Source: GWE2-40-63 sp050179685 (GTDB lineage: Bacteria; Bacteroidota; Bacteroidia; Bacteroidales; SZUA-534). Taken from it: 64,000 bases of DNA. The notes beneath the pieces were generated by a model. That model was not told the DNA's origin. It was given only the letters and a program-made list of their open reading frames with translations, and did not search any database. The position numbers and the translations under genes were made by a program. Positions 41,782-49,963 of this stretch are shown here, one piece after another. Position 1 is the stretch's first letter. Every line of letters begins with the position of its first letter. The DNA lies in assembly GCA_050179685.1 (NCBI GenBank), contig JBFXEW010000002.1:62001-126000 (forward strand), read 5' to 3'.

Positions 41782-43776
41782 ATGAAAGCCCGTTTTACAG
41801 TTACAAATAAATTGGTAGTCGGATTTGGCGTTTTACTTTTTGCTACGGTAATAAATGGTGTTTTTACCTACTCAACCCTGAACCAAAGTCAGGAGTTGAA
41901 CGAGAAAATATTAACCATTTACAACCCTTCAACCACAAAGCTGCAAGAGTTGGTTTCAATGATTAATAACTCTTACATGTTAACCAAAAACTGGGTGTTT
42001 ATCGAAAAACAATCCGACACTCCCGATAAAGTTAAACTGACAGAGATTCACAAAACCGATTTTCCAAAATTAAAAGACGAAATTACAAGGCTGTCAGCTA
42101 ACTGGGAACCCGCATTCAAGCAAAATGTTGACTCATTAATAAACCTGGTCGAAACCAATTTATTTGTTCAGCAAAAGGGCATCATGGAGATGCTTAACTC
42201 GTTTGAAAGCTACGACGATTTTATGGTTTTGGTCGAAGTGAATCCAAAAGTGGAAGAAGGCGGCGAAATTACTGTAATTACAAAACAAGTATTAGACGAA
42301 TTGGGTCAGTTAAAAGCCCAGATGGATGAACAAGCCAACAGCATCAACCTCGAAATGAGCGATTCGTTCCGTTGGTTTCAGCGCTTTGTGCTTTTTACGG
42401 TGTTTTTTGTTTCCATTTTTGTTGTATTAACCGGTTTCCTTACCACCCGCAGTATTGTCTTCCCAATACAAAAACTAAAGGAATTCCTGTTTACCATGAC
42501 CAAAGGAATCTTGCCCAAAGAAAAAATGCAAACCAATAACGATGAAATTGGTGATATGGCCGATGCCTTGAATCTTTACATCGATAATATGCGGAAAACT
42601 TCGGAATTTGCGGTTGAAATTGGAAAGGGAAAATACGAAGCAAAATTTGAAGCTTTGAGTGAAGAAGATATTTTGGGTAATGCCCTGCTTGAGATGCGCC
42701 AAAACCTAAAGAATGCTGAAGAAACAAATAACCAACGGGCAAAAGCCGACGAAATACGAAACTGGATAACCAAAGGATTGGCCGATTTTGGTGATATTTT
42801 GAGACAAAATTCCGATAACATGGAACGCTTATCAAAAAATGTAATCAACCACATGATTGACTACATTGGAGCCAACCAGGGAGCCATTTACATTCTTAAC
42901 GAACACGACGAAACGCATCCGTACTTCGAAATGAAAGCCGCTGTAGCTTACGGGCGGGAAAAATTCCTGAAAAAGAATTTTGAATTAAAAGAAGGACTGG
43001 TTGGCCGCTGTGCTTTTGAAAAACTACCGGTTTATCTGAAAGAAATTCCTGAAGAATACATCAAACTTACCTCAGGCTTGGGAACAGCAGAACCCGATTT
43101 TCTGCTGCTGGTTCCGCTTATAATCAACGAACAGGTATTGGGTGTAATTGAGCTGGCATCGTTCAAAGAATTTGAAAAATACCAGATTGAATTTGTTGAA
43201 TCGGTTGGCGAAAACATTGCCTCAACCATATCGAACGTACGCATTAACGAGCAAACCAAATACCTGCTCGAGGAATCGAAAGTACGTGGCGATGAACTTT
43301 CAGCCCAGGAAGAAGAATTACGTCAAAACATGGAAGAACTTCAGGCCACTCAGGAAGAAGCTGCACGTCGCGAAATTGAGATGATGAACACCATAGCCGC
43401 AATTAACAATACCATGGGAACCATCGACATCGATAAAAGCGGAAATATTATTACCGTTAACGATAGCTTTTTAAACAAAATTAAAGTCGATGCGGGTTCA
43501 CTCATAGGCAAATCGTTCCAGGAGTTTTTTGCTCCGGGCAATGAACCGGAACGCCAGTTCGTTGAAATTTGGTCTGGTCTTCACCTGGGCGAAAGTGGCT
43601 CAATGATTACCAATTACATTACACAAGATGGTGAACTCTGGTTCCGGCACACTTTTACGCCGTTTAAAAACGAAAAAGGCGAACTGCAAAAAGCCATCGA
43701 TTTAATTATCGACATTACAGAACAAAAAACACTCGAAAAAGAACTGCAAAGCGTAAACCCAAACACACTGTCGTAA
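41782..43776 (+). CDS. Membrane HAMP-GAF-PAS sensor protein without output domain
   Basis: A 664-residue protein: membrane helix 1 (about 9-30), a ~170-residue helical periplasmic domain of the four-helix MCP type, membrane helix 2 (201-222), HAMP (about 222-275), a second HAMP-like or linker stretch, GAF (about 330-490; NMERLSKNVINHMIDYIGANQG start), coiled coil (about 495-540), and PAS (about 541-655; NTMGTIDIDKSGNIITVNDSFL). It ends seven residues after the PAS/PAC part (ITEQKTLEKELQ). No histidine kinase, GGDEF, EAL, phosphatase or MCP signalling tip is present, and the frame closes with a normal stop. It must act through protein contacts or be a non-canonical receptor. Neighbouring small membrane proteins may be partners. 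Confidence 0.9.
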   Translation: MKARFTVTNKLVVGFGVLLFATVINGVFTYSTLNQSQELNEKILTIYNPSTTKLQELVSMINNSYMLTKNWVFIEKQSDTPDKVKLTEIHKTDFPKLKDEITRLSANWEPAFKQNVDSLINLVETNLFVQQKGIMEMLNSFESYDDFMVLVEVNPKVEEGGEITVITKQVLDELGQLKAQMDEQANSINLEMSDSFRWFQRFVLFTVFFVSIFVVLTGFLTTRSIVFPIQKLKEFLFTMTKGILPKEKMQTNNDEIGDMADALNLYIDNMRKTSEFAVEIGKGKYEAKFEALSEEDILGNALLEMRQNLKNAEETNNQRAKADEIRNWITKGLADFGDILRQNSDNMERLSKNVINHMIDYIGANQGAIYILNEHDETHPYFEMKAAVAYGREKFLKKNFELKEGLVGRCAFEKLPVYLKEIPEEYIKLTSGLGTAEPDFLLLVPLIINEQVLGVIELASFKEFEKYQIEFVESVGENIASTISNVRINEQTKYLLEESKVRGDELSAQEEELRQNMEELQATQEEAARREIEMMNTIAAINNTMGTIDIDKSGNIITVNDSFLNKIKVDAGSLIGKSFQEFFAPGNEPERQFVEIWSGLHLGESGSMITNYITQDGELWFRHTFTPFKNEKGELQKAIDLIIDITEQKTLEKELQSVNPNTLS

Positions 43777-43797
43777 CACAAAAAAATTAATTGAGCA

Positions 43798-44121
43798 TTG
43801 TTTCGTTGGCAAATTGGAATTTTTAGCAAACTGATTGAATGGATTGAGGAACACAGCCAACCTTGCTTTTACAAAGAGCATTTCGGATTTGAATGCCCGG
43901 GCTGCGGATTTCAGCGGGCTTTTATTGAACTGCTCAAAGGCAATATTTGGGAGAGTTTCAAACTTTATCCGGCTTTAATTCCATTATTTTTTTTAATCGT
44001 ACTGTTACTTTTCCACCTTAAGTTTCGTTTTAAACATGGTGCTATTTTTATAAAACTTTGGTTTATTTTCACCATTACACTATTGGTTGGCAACTATTTT
44101 TTTAAACTCATCATAAATTAA
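43798..44121 (+). CDS. DUF2752 membrane protein
   Basis: A 107-residue protein with the DUF2752 mark: a cysteine pair in ECPGCGFQRAFIELLKG followed by two membrane helices (about 60-78 and 88-104). Function of the family is unknown. The start codon is TTG at 43798; an in-frame stop (TGA at 43792) lies just before, and no ATG occurs before the CPGC motif. It follows the HAMP-GAF-PAS gene by 21 bases and precedes the CCC-motif gene by six, so the three probably share a transcript. Confidence 0.85.
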   Translation: MFRWQIGIFSKLIEWIEEHSQPCFYKEHFGFECPGCGFQRAFIELLKGNIWESFKLYPALIPLFFLIVLLLFHLKFRFKHGAIFIKLWFIFTITLLVGNYFFKLIIN

Positions 44122-44127
44122 ACCCTT

Positions 44128-44484
44128 ATGGAAAACGAATCGACCATTCAAAATCAGATGCAATTACCCAATGCTACCGGTGTACTGGTAATGGGAATTT
44201 TAAGCATCGTTTGTTTTTGCTGCCTGGCAGCCGGTGTAATAGGAATTACACTGGGAATTCTGGCTTTGGTTTTAGGTAATAAAGCCATTAAAATGTATCA
44301 GGAAAACCCGCAACTTTATACCGAAGCCTCGTTTAAAAACGCAAAAGCCGGAAAAGTTTGTGGAATTATCGGCTTATCGATTGGCTCAATTTGGCTTATT
44401 GGCGTACTTATTTACTTATCGATAGTGGGCTGGGTTGTTGGAAGCATTTTTACCACCTTACCCTGGAATATGTTTTGTCAGTAA
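44128..44484 (+). CDS. CCC-motif (DUF4190-like) membrane protein
   Basis: A 118-residue protein. After an N-terminal LPNATGVLVMGILSIV come a cysteine cluster (CFCC), a first hairpin of membrane helices (about 15-50), the cytosolic loop IKMYQENPQLYTEASFKNAKAGK, and a further helix pair (about 72-108). This layout is that of the CCC-motif membrane proteins found widely in Bacteroidota; their function is unknown. It lies six bases after the DUF2752 gene. Confidence 0.85.
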   Translation: MENESTIQNQMQLPNATGVLVMGILSIVCFCCLAAGVIGITLGILALVLGNKAIKMYQENPQLYTEASFKNAKAGKVCGIIGLSIGSIWLIGVLIYLSIVGWVVGSIFTTLPWNMFCQ

Positions 44485-44490
44485 ATTTAT

Positions 44491-44498
44491 TAATTTTG
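44491..44498 (+). promoter_or_regulatory. -7 box of the acyl-CoA reductase gene
   Basis: TAATTTTG, seven bases after the CCC-motif stop. The nearest TTTG upstream (44474-44477) gives only a 13-base spacer. Predicted start about 44502. Confidence 0.4.
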
Positions 44499-44507
44499 CA
44501 CCACTTT

Positions 44508-44544
44508 GCCTGATTGGTGTTCAACCATCGTATCAGGCTTTTTT
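44508..44544 (+). terminator. Terminator-like hairpin in front of the acyl-CoA reductase gene
   Basis: gcctgat (44508-44514) pairs with atcaggc (44532-44538), with an inner stem tggt/acca and a four-base bulge, then six T residues. It can end the upstream operon; but it also lies just after the TAATTTTG box, so it would be in the leader of a transcript from that promoter. Confidence 0.65.
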
Positions 44545-44562
44545 ATTTGAAAATAAACCACA

Positions 44563-45597
44563 ATGAGTGTCGCAAAAATTACTTCTGATTTAGCTAAACT
44601 GGGGAACCAAATGCTTGAGCTGGCCCATAATTTCGAAAAAAGTGACTTCGCTCCTGTTTTTGAAAAAGCCATGCATGAAAACGCCTGGTTCACACCCGAC
44701 TCCATTCGCCTTTCGTTCCAATCCATTGGTCGTTCCTTATCTGCTGAAAAAATTACACAATGGCTTTCGAACTATACCATCGAAAAGCCAAAAAAAATTA
44801 GAACCATCGGATTGGTTCTTGCAGGAAATCTGCCGCTGGTAGGATTACACGATATACTTTGTGTTCTGGTTAGCGGTAATCGGGCCAGGGTTAAACTTTC
44901 GTCGAAAGATCAACACTTATACCAGGTAGTTAGCGAACTGCTGGTGAATATCGACGCATCGTACCAAAATCAAATAACTTTTACCGACCATACCATCAAA
45001 GATGTTGATGCCATAATTGCCACTGGAAGCGACAACAGCGCCCGCTATTTTGAATATTATTTTGAAAAATATCCGCACATTATCCGCAAAAACAGAAATT
45101 CGATTGCGCTACTTACCGGAAACGAAACCCTGCAGGAATTAGAACTACTTGCTGGAGATATTTTCTCCTATTTTGGTCTGGGTTGCCGGAATGTTTCTTA
45201 CCTGATGATTCCCAGGAACTTTGATCTTAATCGACTCTTCGAAGGTTTTACCAAATTCTGTACAGTAATTCAACACAACAAGTACGCCAACAACTACGAT
45301 TATCAAAAGGCCCTGCTTCTATTAAATCAGGAACCTTTTCTCGACAACGGGCTGGTTTTACTCAAAGAAGATGCTTCACTTTCGTCTCCCATTGCGGTGC
45401 TTCATTATCAGTATTACTCCGACATAGAGCAGGTTAACAATTTTGTTACGCTAAATAAAACTAAAATTCAATGCATTGTAAGTAAAACAAAATGGCCCTT
45501 TACAACGTATGAGTTGGGTGAAGCTCAGCACCCTGAATTATGGGATTACGCTGATAATGTGGACACTTTGGAATTTTTACTGAATTTAAACAGCTAA
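44563..45597 (+). CDS. Acyl-CoA reductase (LuxC family)
   Basis: A 344-residue protein of the fatty-acyl/acyl-CoA reductase group in the aldehyde-dehydrogenase superfamily; it reduces an acyl-CoA to the aldehyde with NADPH by family. Visible marks: GLVLAGNLPLVGLHDILCVLVSGNRA (nucleotide-binding core), DAIIATGSDNSARYFEYYF, KNRNSIALLTGNE, and the catalytic-cysteine region FSYFGLGCRNVSYLMIP. It is common as a stand-alone gene in Bacteroidota; physiological substrate is unknown. It is followed by the small PRiA4-type gene and miaA with almost no gaps. Confidence 0.9.
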   Translation: MSVAKITSDLAKLGNQMLELAHNFEKSDFAPVFEKAMHENAWFTPDSIRLSFQSIGRSLSAEKITQWLSNYTIEKPKKIRTIGLVLAGNLPLVGLHDILCVLVSGNRARVKLSSKDQHLYQVVSELLVNIDASYQNQITFTDHTIKDVDAIIATGSDNSARYFEYYFEKYPHIIRKNRNSIALLTGNETLQELELLAGDIFSYFGLGCRNVSYLMIPRNFDLNRLFEGFTKFCTVIQHNKYANNYDYQKALLLLNQEPFLDNGLVLLKEDASLSSPIAVLHYQYYSDIEQVNNFVTLNKTKIQCIVSKTKWPFTTYELGEAQHPELWDYADNVDTLEFLLNLNS

Positions 45598-45599
45598 TT

Positions 45600-46127
45600 A
45601 TGATTTATACCTTCCGGTTTATTTCCGACGAGGAAGAAAGCTTTATTATGGACGTGAACATCAATCACGACCAAACCTTTTTACAATTACACCAGATAAT
45701 CCAGGAACGTTTGGGATTTGATCCCGGGCAACTCACCTCATTTTTCGTATCGAACGAATCGTGGGAAAAGTTGGAAGAAATAACCCTGCTCGATATGGGA
45801 ACGGAACAGGCACATATTATGGAAAACACGCCAATCGAAATGTTTTACCACGAAAAAAATGAACGCTTACTTTATGTTTTCGATTACCTGGCAGAACGTT
45901 TATTGTTTGGAAGCATTGTCCGGATGATTGATGCTGAATCGCCAATTCCACTGCCCACAGTATCAAAACTTGAAGGCATAACCCCTGAGCAAACCCTGCA
46001 TTGCGACTTTGGCGAAGACGAATTTTTAATGTCGGATCAGGACGAAGACAGCGAAGCTTTTGGCTACGAGGACGAACTACCCGAAGATTTAGAGGATTAT
46101 AACCCCGAACCCGGCAATGACTATTAA
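45600..46127 (+). CDS. PRiA4 ORF3-like protein
   Basis: A 175-residue soluble protein. The pattern MIYTFRFISDEEESFIMDVNINHDQTFLQLHQIIQ...FDPGQLTSFFVSNESWEK resembles the plasmid pRiA4b ORF-3 family (also named after an IS1096 passenger), a fold of unknown function often found in chromosomes, so the name does not imply a mobile element. The last ~45 residues are very acidic (DQDEDSEAFGYEDELPEDLEDY). It starts two bases after the acyl-CoA reductase stop and overlaps miaA by 11 bases, so its translation is probably coupled to miaA. Confidence 0.8.
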   Translation: MIYTFRFISDEEESFIMDVNINHDQTFLQLHQIIQERLGFDPGQLTSFFVSNESWEKLEEITLLDMGTEQAHIMENTPIEMFYHEKNERLLYVFDYLAERLLFGSIVRMIDAESPIPLPTVSKLEGITPEQTLHCDFGEDEFLMSDQDEDSEAFGYEDELPEDLEDYNPEPGNDY

Positions 46128-47028
46128 AGACTCTTCAAATACTTTAATAGTTATTTTGGGGCCTACAGGAATTGGAAAAACAAACCTGAGTATCGAAATT
46201 GCCCGGGCATTAAAAACCGAAATTGTATCGTGCGATAGTCGCCAAATGTATCGCGAACTGAAAATTGGAACCGCTGTTCCCGAACCCCAGCAATTGGCAA
46301 GTGTTCAACACCATTTTATCGGAAATCTTACCATTCACGATTATTACAACGCGAGCAAATTCGAAACAGAAGCACTACAGGTACTGAATAATATATTTCA
46401 ACACACTGAATATGCAGTTTTAACCGGCGGTTCAGGACTTTACCTCGACGCTTTGGTGAAAGGAATAGACGACCTGCCCACCATCGACCCAAACCTGCGT
46501 GAAAATTTAATTAAGCGTCTGCAAACGGAAGGATTAGAAGTCCTGCAAAACGAATTGCAGCAAATTGATCCGGATTATTACAATCAGGTTGATTTGAAAA
46601 ACAGCAAACGGGTGCTAAAAGCTCTTGAGGTTTATTACATGACCGGCAAAGCTTACTCTGTTTTAAGAACCGAACAGGTAAAACCCCGCCCCTTCAAAAT
46701 TATTCAAATCGGCTTAAAAATGGAACGTGCCGAACTCTACCAACGCATCGATCAACGTGTTGACGACATGATTAAAGCAGGTCTGGTTGACGAAGCCCGA
46801 AAATTCCATCCCTACAAACAGCTAAACGCGCTAAATACCGTGGGCTATAAAGAACTTTTTGGGCATTTTGACGGAACTTATGATTTGGAAGAAGCCATCC
46901 GTTTGATTAAACGCAACTCGCGCCGCTATGCCAAACGACAAATTACCTGGTGGAACCGCGACGAAAACATCCATTGGTTTCATCCCACCCAAACCGCTGA
47001 AATTCTTGACTTCATCCGTAAGTCATAA
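46117..47028 (+). CDS. miaA: tRNA dimethylallyltransferase
   Basis: Adds a dimethylallyl group to A37 of tRNAs reading codons that begin with U. The 303-residue protein has the P-loop LGPTGIGKTNLSIEIA, the motif EIVSCDSRQMYRELKIGTA (family: SADSxQxYxxxxIGTA), the DALVKGIDDLP segment and the C-terminal RNSRRYAKRQITWWNRD. It overlaps the upstream gene by 11 bases. Confidence 0.97.
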   Translation: MTIKDSSNTLIVILGPTGIGKTNLSIEIARALKTEIVSCDSRQMYRELKIGTAVPEPQQLASVQHHFIGNLTIHDYYNASKFETEALQVLNNIFQHTEYAVLTGGSGLYLDALVKGIDDLPTIDPNLRENLIKRLQTEGLEVLQNELQQIDPDYYNQVDLKNSKRVLKALEVYYMTGKAYSVLRTEQVKPRPFKIIQIGLKMERAELYQRIDQRVDDMIKAGLVDEARKFHPYKQLNALNTVGYKELFGHFDGTYDLEEAIRLIKRNSRRYAKRQITWWNRDENIHWFHPTQTAEILDFIRKS

Positions 47029-47131
47029 GCAACACAGAAACTATTGTTCCCATAATTCGCCTCGTGCAATAAACACAAGGAAGTTTCCTCATAAATTTAT
47101 ACTTTTACGCATATTCTAAAAGAAAAGCATT

Positions 47132-48292
47132 TTGGCACAAAAAATATGCATACTGGGAACGGCTTACCCTTACCGGGGAGGGCTTGCTGTTTATAACGAA
47201 CGACTGGCAAACGCTTTTCAGGACGAAGGAGCCAGCATAAAAATAGAAACATTTACGCTCCAGTATCCGGGCTTTTTGTTTCCGGGCAAAACGCAATTTG
47301 CCGATTGGGAAGCTCCAAGAAACCTTGTAATTGAACAGTCGGTAAACTCCATCAATCCATTGAATTGGATAAAAGTTGGAAGAAAAATAAGGAAACAAAA
47401 ACCCGATTTGCTCCTCATAAAATATTGGTTGCCATTTATGGCTCCCTGTTTTGGAACCATTGCACGCATTGCAAAGAAAAACGGACACACCAAAGTTATT
47501 TCGATACTCGACAACATTATTCCTCACGAAAAACGTCCAGGCGACAAGTTGTTTTCAAGTTATTTTTCGAAAAGTGTGGATGCCTTTGTGGCCATGTCGA
47601 AAAGCGTACTGAGCGATTTAGACCACTTTGACACTCGAAAACCACGGGCATTTTGTCCGCATCCTTTGTACGACAACTTTGGTCCAAAAGTAGAACGCCA
47701 GAAAGCTTTGCAAAACCTGAACCTTGATCCACAATATCAATACATTTTATTTTTTGGCCTGATACGCGATTACAAAGGTCTGGACTTACTTATTGAGGCT
47801 TTTGCCGACGAACGTTTTCGCCAATTAAAAGTAAAACTGATTATTGCCGGCGAATTTTATTCCGACGAGGAAAAATACACCCAACAAATAAACAAACACA
47901 AGCTTCAGGAACACATTGAACTACATAACCGTTTTGTTCCCGACCCCGAAGTGGGATCTTACTTTGGAGCAGCCGATATTATTGCGCAGCCTTATAAAAC
48001 AGCTACGCAAAGCGGGGTAACTCAAATAGGCTACCATTTTGAAAAACCTATGCTGGTGACCAATGTAGGCGGTCTGGCCGAAATTATTCCCGACGAAAAA
48101 GTGGGCTACGTGGTAGAACCCAATCCAAAAGCGATTGCCGATAAACTGGTCGATTTTTTTGAAAACAAAAAGGCAACTATCTTTCATGAGAATATTCTAG
48201 AAGAAAAGAAAAAGTACGCCTGGAACACCATGACATCCACCATTCAGCAACTTTACAAACAACTAACTGAAAATCATGCTAATCAGAAGTAA
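47132..48292 (+). CDS. Glycosyltransferase family 4 protein
   Basis: A 386-residue GT-B transferase. The N-terminal Rossmann half starts KICILGTAYPYRGGLAVYNERLANAF (glycine-rich acceptor loop), and the C-terminal half has FGLIRDYKGLDLLIEAFA, VPDPEVGSYFGAADIIAQPY and KPMLVTNVGGLAEII, the nucleotide-sugar site. The start codon is TTG at 47132: an in-frame stop is five codons upstream and the only nearby ATG is out of frame. Its end overlaps hddA by 17 bases, so it is part of the heptose cassette and probably uses or extends a heptose-containing glycan. Exact sugar unknown. Confidence 0.9.
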   Translation: MAQKICILGTAYPYRGGLAVYNERLANAFQDEGASIKIETFTLQYPGFLFPGKTQFADWEAPRNLVIEQSVNSINPLNWIKVGRKIRKQKPDLLLIKYWLPFMAPCFGTIARIAKKNGHTKVISILDNIIPHEKRPGDKLFSSYFSKSVDAFVAMSKSVLSDLDHFDTRKPRAFCPHPLYDNFGPKVERQKALQNLNLDPQYQYILFFGLIRDYKGLDLLIEAFADERFRQLKVKLIIAGEFYSDEEKYTQQINKHKLQEHIELHNRFVPDPEVGSYFGAADIIAQPYKTATQSGVTQIGYHFEKPMLVTNVGGLAEIIPDEKVGYVVEPNPKAIADKLVDFFENKKATIFHENILEEKKKYAWNTMTSTIQQLYKQLTENHANQK

Positions 48293-49301
48293 AGCCCCAC
48301 TCCGTTTGGGATTAGCCGGCGGCGGCTCCGATGTTTCTCCATTTAGCGACTTGTACGGCGGAGCCATTTTAAACGCCACCATTAACATGTACGCTTACGC
48401 CACCATTGAACCACGCAACGATAATCGAATTGTACTTAATGCCGTCGATAAAGGCGAATACTACGAGCTAAACAGCGAAACCAAACTTGAAATAAATGGT
48501 CAGCTCGACTTGCTAAAAGGCATATACAACCGCGTGGTTCGCGATTTTTCAAAAAAACCACTGGCTTTTACTTTAACAACTTATGTTGATGCTCCTCCGG
48601 GATCAGGGCTTGGAACCTCATCGACTTTAGTTACAGCTGTTTTAGGAGCATTTGCCGAATGGTTAAACCTGCCCTTGGGTGAATACGATTTGGCTCATCT
48701 GGCTTATGAAATTGAGCGCATCGATTTGGATATGGCGGGCGGAAAGCAGGACCAATACGCAGCTACTTTTGGCGGGGTAAATTTTATGGAATTTTATGAT
48801 AACGATAAAGTAATCGTAAATCCCCTTCGGATTAAACCAAAAATACTTAACGAACTGGCTTACAACCTGGTACTTTATTACACCGGAACCAGCCGCATTT
48901 CTGCTCAAATTATTGATGCGCAACGCCAAAACGTTACTCAAAAAAAAGAAAGTTCCATTGAGGCCATGCAAAAAATAAAACAACAGGCTTCGACCATGAA
49001 AGAGGCATTGTTAAAAGGTGAACTGCATCAAATTGGCGAAATTCTCGATTTTGGATGGCAACAAAAAAAACAAATGGCCGATAACATTACCAATCCTGAA
49101 ATTGATGCTTTATACAGTAAAGTTCTTTCAGCCGGAGCCACCGGTGGAAAAATATCGGGAGCCGGAGGCGGCGGGTTCATGTTTTTTTATTGCCCCGGAA
49201 ATTCGCGTCATCGGGTAATAAAAATGCTCGAAGAAAATGGCGGACAGGTAAAACGTTACGAATTTGTAACCAGCGGACTGCAAACCTGGACCATCGATTA
49301 A
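48276..49301 (+). CDS. hddA: GHMP kinase, D-glycero-alpha-D-manno-heptose-7-phosphate kinase type
   Basis: Phosphorylates heptose 7-phosphate at C1 in the GDP-heptose pathway. The 341-residue protein begins IRSKAPLRLGLAGGGSDVSPF, has the ATP loop PPGSGLGTSSTLV, the DLDMAGGKQDQYAATFGG stretch and the C-terminal GHMP motif ISGAGGGGFMFFY. These match HddA rather than galactokinase or mevalonate kinase. It sits between the glycosyltransferase and gmhA, with hddC after, which supports the assignment. Confidence 0.9.
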   Translation: MLIRSKAPLRLGLAGGGSDVSPFSDLYGGAILNATINMYAYATIEPRNDNRIVLNAVDKGEYYELNSETKLEINGQLDLLKGIYNRVVRDFSKKPLAFTLTTYVDAPPGSGLGTSSTLVTAVLGAFAEWLNLPLGEYDLAHLAYEIERIDLDMAGGKQDQYAATFGGVNFMEFYDNDKVIVNPLRIKPKILNELAYNLVLYYTGTSRISAQIIDAQRQNVTQKKESSIEAMQKIKQQASTMKEALLKGELHQIGEILDFGWQQKKQMADNITNPEIDALYSKVLSAGATGGKISGAGGGGFMFFYCPGNSRHRVIKMLEENGGQVKRYEFVTSGLQTWTID

Positions 49302-49322
49302 GCAGTTTACAAACAGTTTTAA

Positions 49323-49357
49323 TTGTAAGGTTAGCCAAATTTAAAAATGTATTTTTG
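49323..49357 (+). promoter_or_regulatory. Possible promoter of gmhA-hddC
   Basis: TTG (49323-49325), 24-base spacer (long), TATTTTTG (49350-49357), in the 77-base gap between hddA and gmhA. Leader about 18 bases. Confidence 0.45.
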
Positions 49358-49378
49358 CAGGCAAATGTAAAAGCTAAC

Positions 49379-49963
49379 ATGAAAAAGATAAATGTTCAAC
49401 AAATTATAGAGAGCTCCATAGCTACCAAACAACAGATTATTAACGACGGAACTTTAATCGATACCGTTGAAAAAGTGGCACAGGCAATAATAAACTGCTA
49501 CCAAAACGGCGGTAAAGTGCTTTTTTGTGGCAATGGAGGAAGTGCAGCCGACGCGCAGCATTTAGCCGCCGAATTATCGGGTCGTTTCTACTTCGATCGT
49601 CCACCGCTCGAGGCCGAAGCGCTGCATGTAAATTCGTCGTACGTTACTGCCGTTGCCAACGACTACTCGTACAACGATATTTATTCGCGTTACGTGAATG
49701 GGGTGGGTAAACCCGGCGATGTAATTATTGGTTTTTCCACATCGGGAAACAGCGAAAACATTGTAAGAGCGCTAAAAGTTGCCCGCGACAAAAAAATGAT
49801 TACCGTTGGAATGACCGGCGCCATGGGCGGAAAACTACGCGATCTTTCCGATTTTCTTTTAAACGTTCCTTCGCTCGACACGCCACGGATTCAGGAATCG
49901 CACATTATGCTGGGTCATATTTTTTGCGAAATGGTTGAAGAAGGATTATTTGGTAAAAAATGA
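49379..49963 (+). CDS. gmhA: Sedoheptulose-7-phosphate isomerase
   Basis: First step of heptose synthesis: sedoheptulose 7-phosphate to D-glycero-D-manno-heptose 7-phosphate. The 194-residue product has the SIS-domain marks CGNGGSAADAQHLAAELSGRF, FSTSGNSENIVRAL and ESHIMLGHIFCEMVE. The frame is open from 49190 inside hddA; the ATG at 49379 starts the family fold and follows a promoter-like box. Its stop overlaps the start of hddC by four bases (ATGA). Confidence 0.95.
   Translation: MKKINVQQIIESSIATKQQIINDGTLIDTVEKVAQAIINCYQNGGKVLFCGNGGSAADAQHLAAELSGRFYFDRPPLEAEALHVNSSYVTAVANDYSYNDIYSRYVNGVGKPGDVIIGFSTSGNSENIVRALKVARDKKMITVGMTGAMGGKLRDLSDFLLNVPSLDTPRIQESHIMLGHIFCEMVEEGLFGKK

Noticed and set aside
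41782..43776. Truncated histidine kinase pseudogene.
   Set aside because: The PAS domain is complete, the stop is followed directly by another gene, and I see no kinase motifs in any frame of the downstream DNA.
45600..46127. Mobile-element gene, because the family is named after plasmid pRiA4b or an IS1096 passenger.
   Set aside because: No transposase, inverted repeats or target duplications are near; the gene is embedded in a normal operon with miaA. The name is historical.
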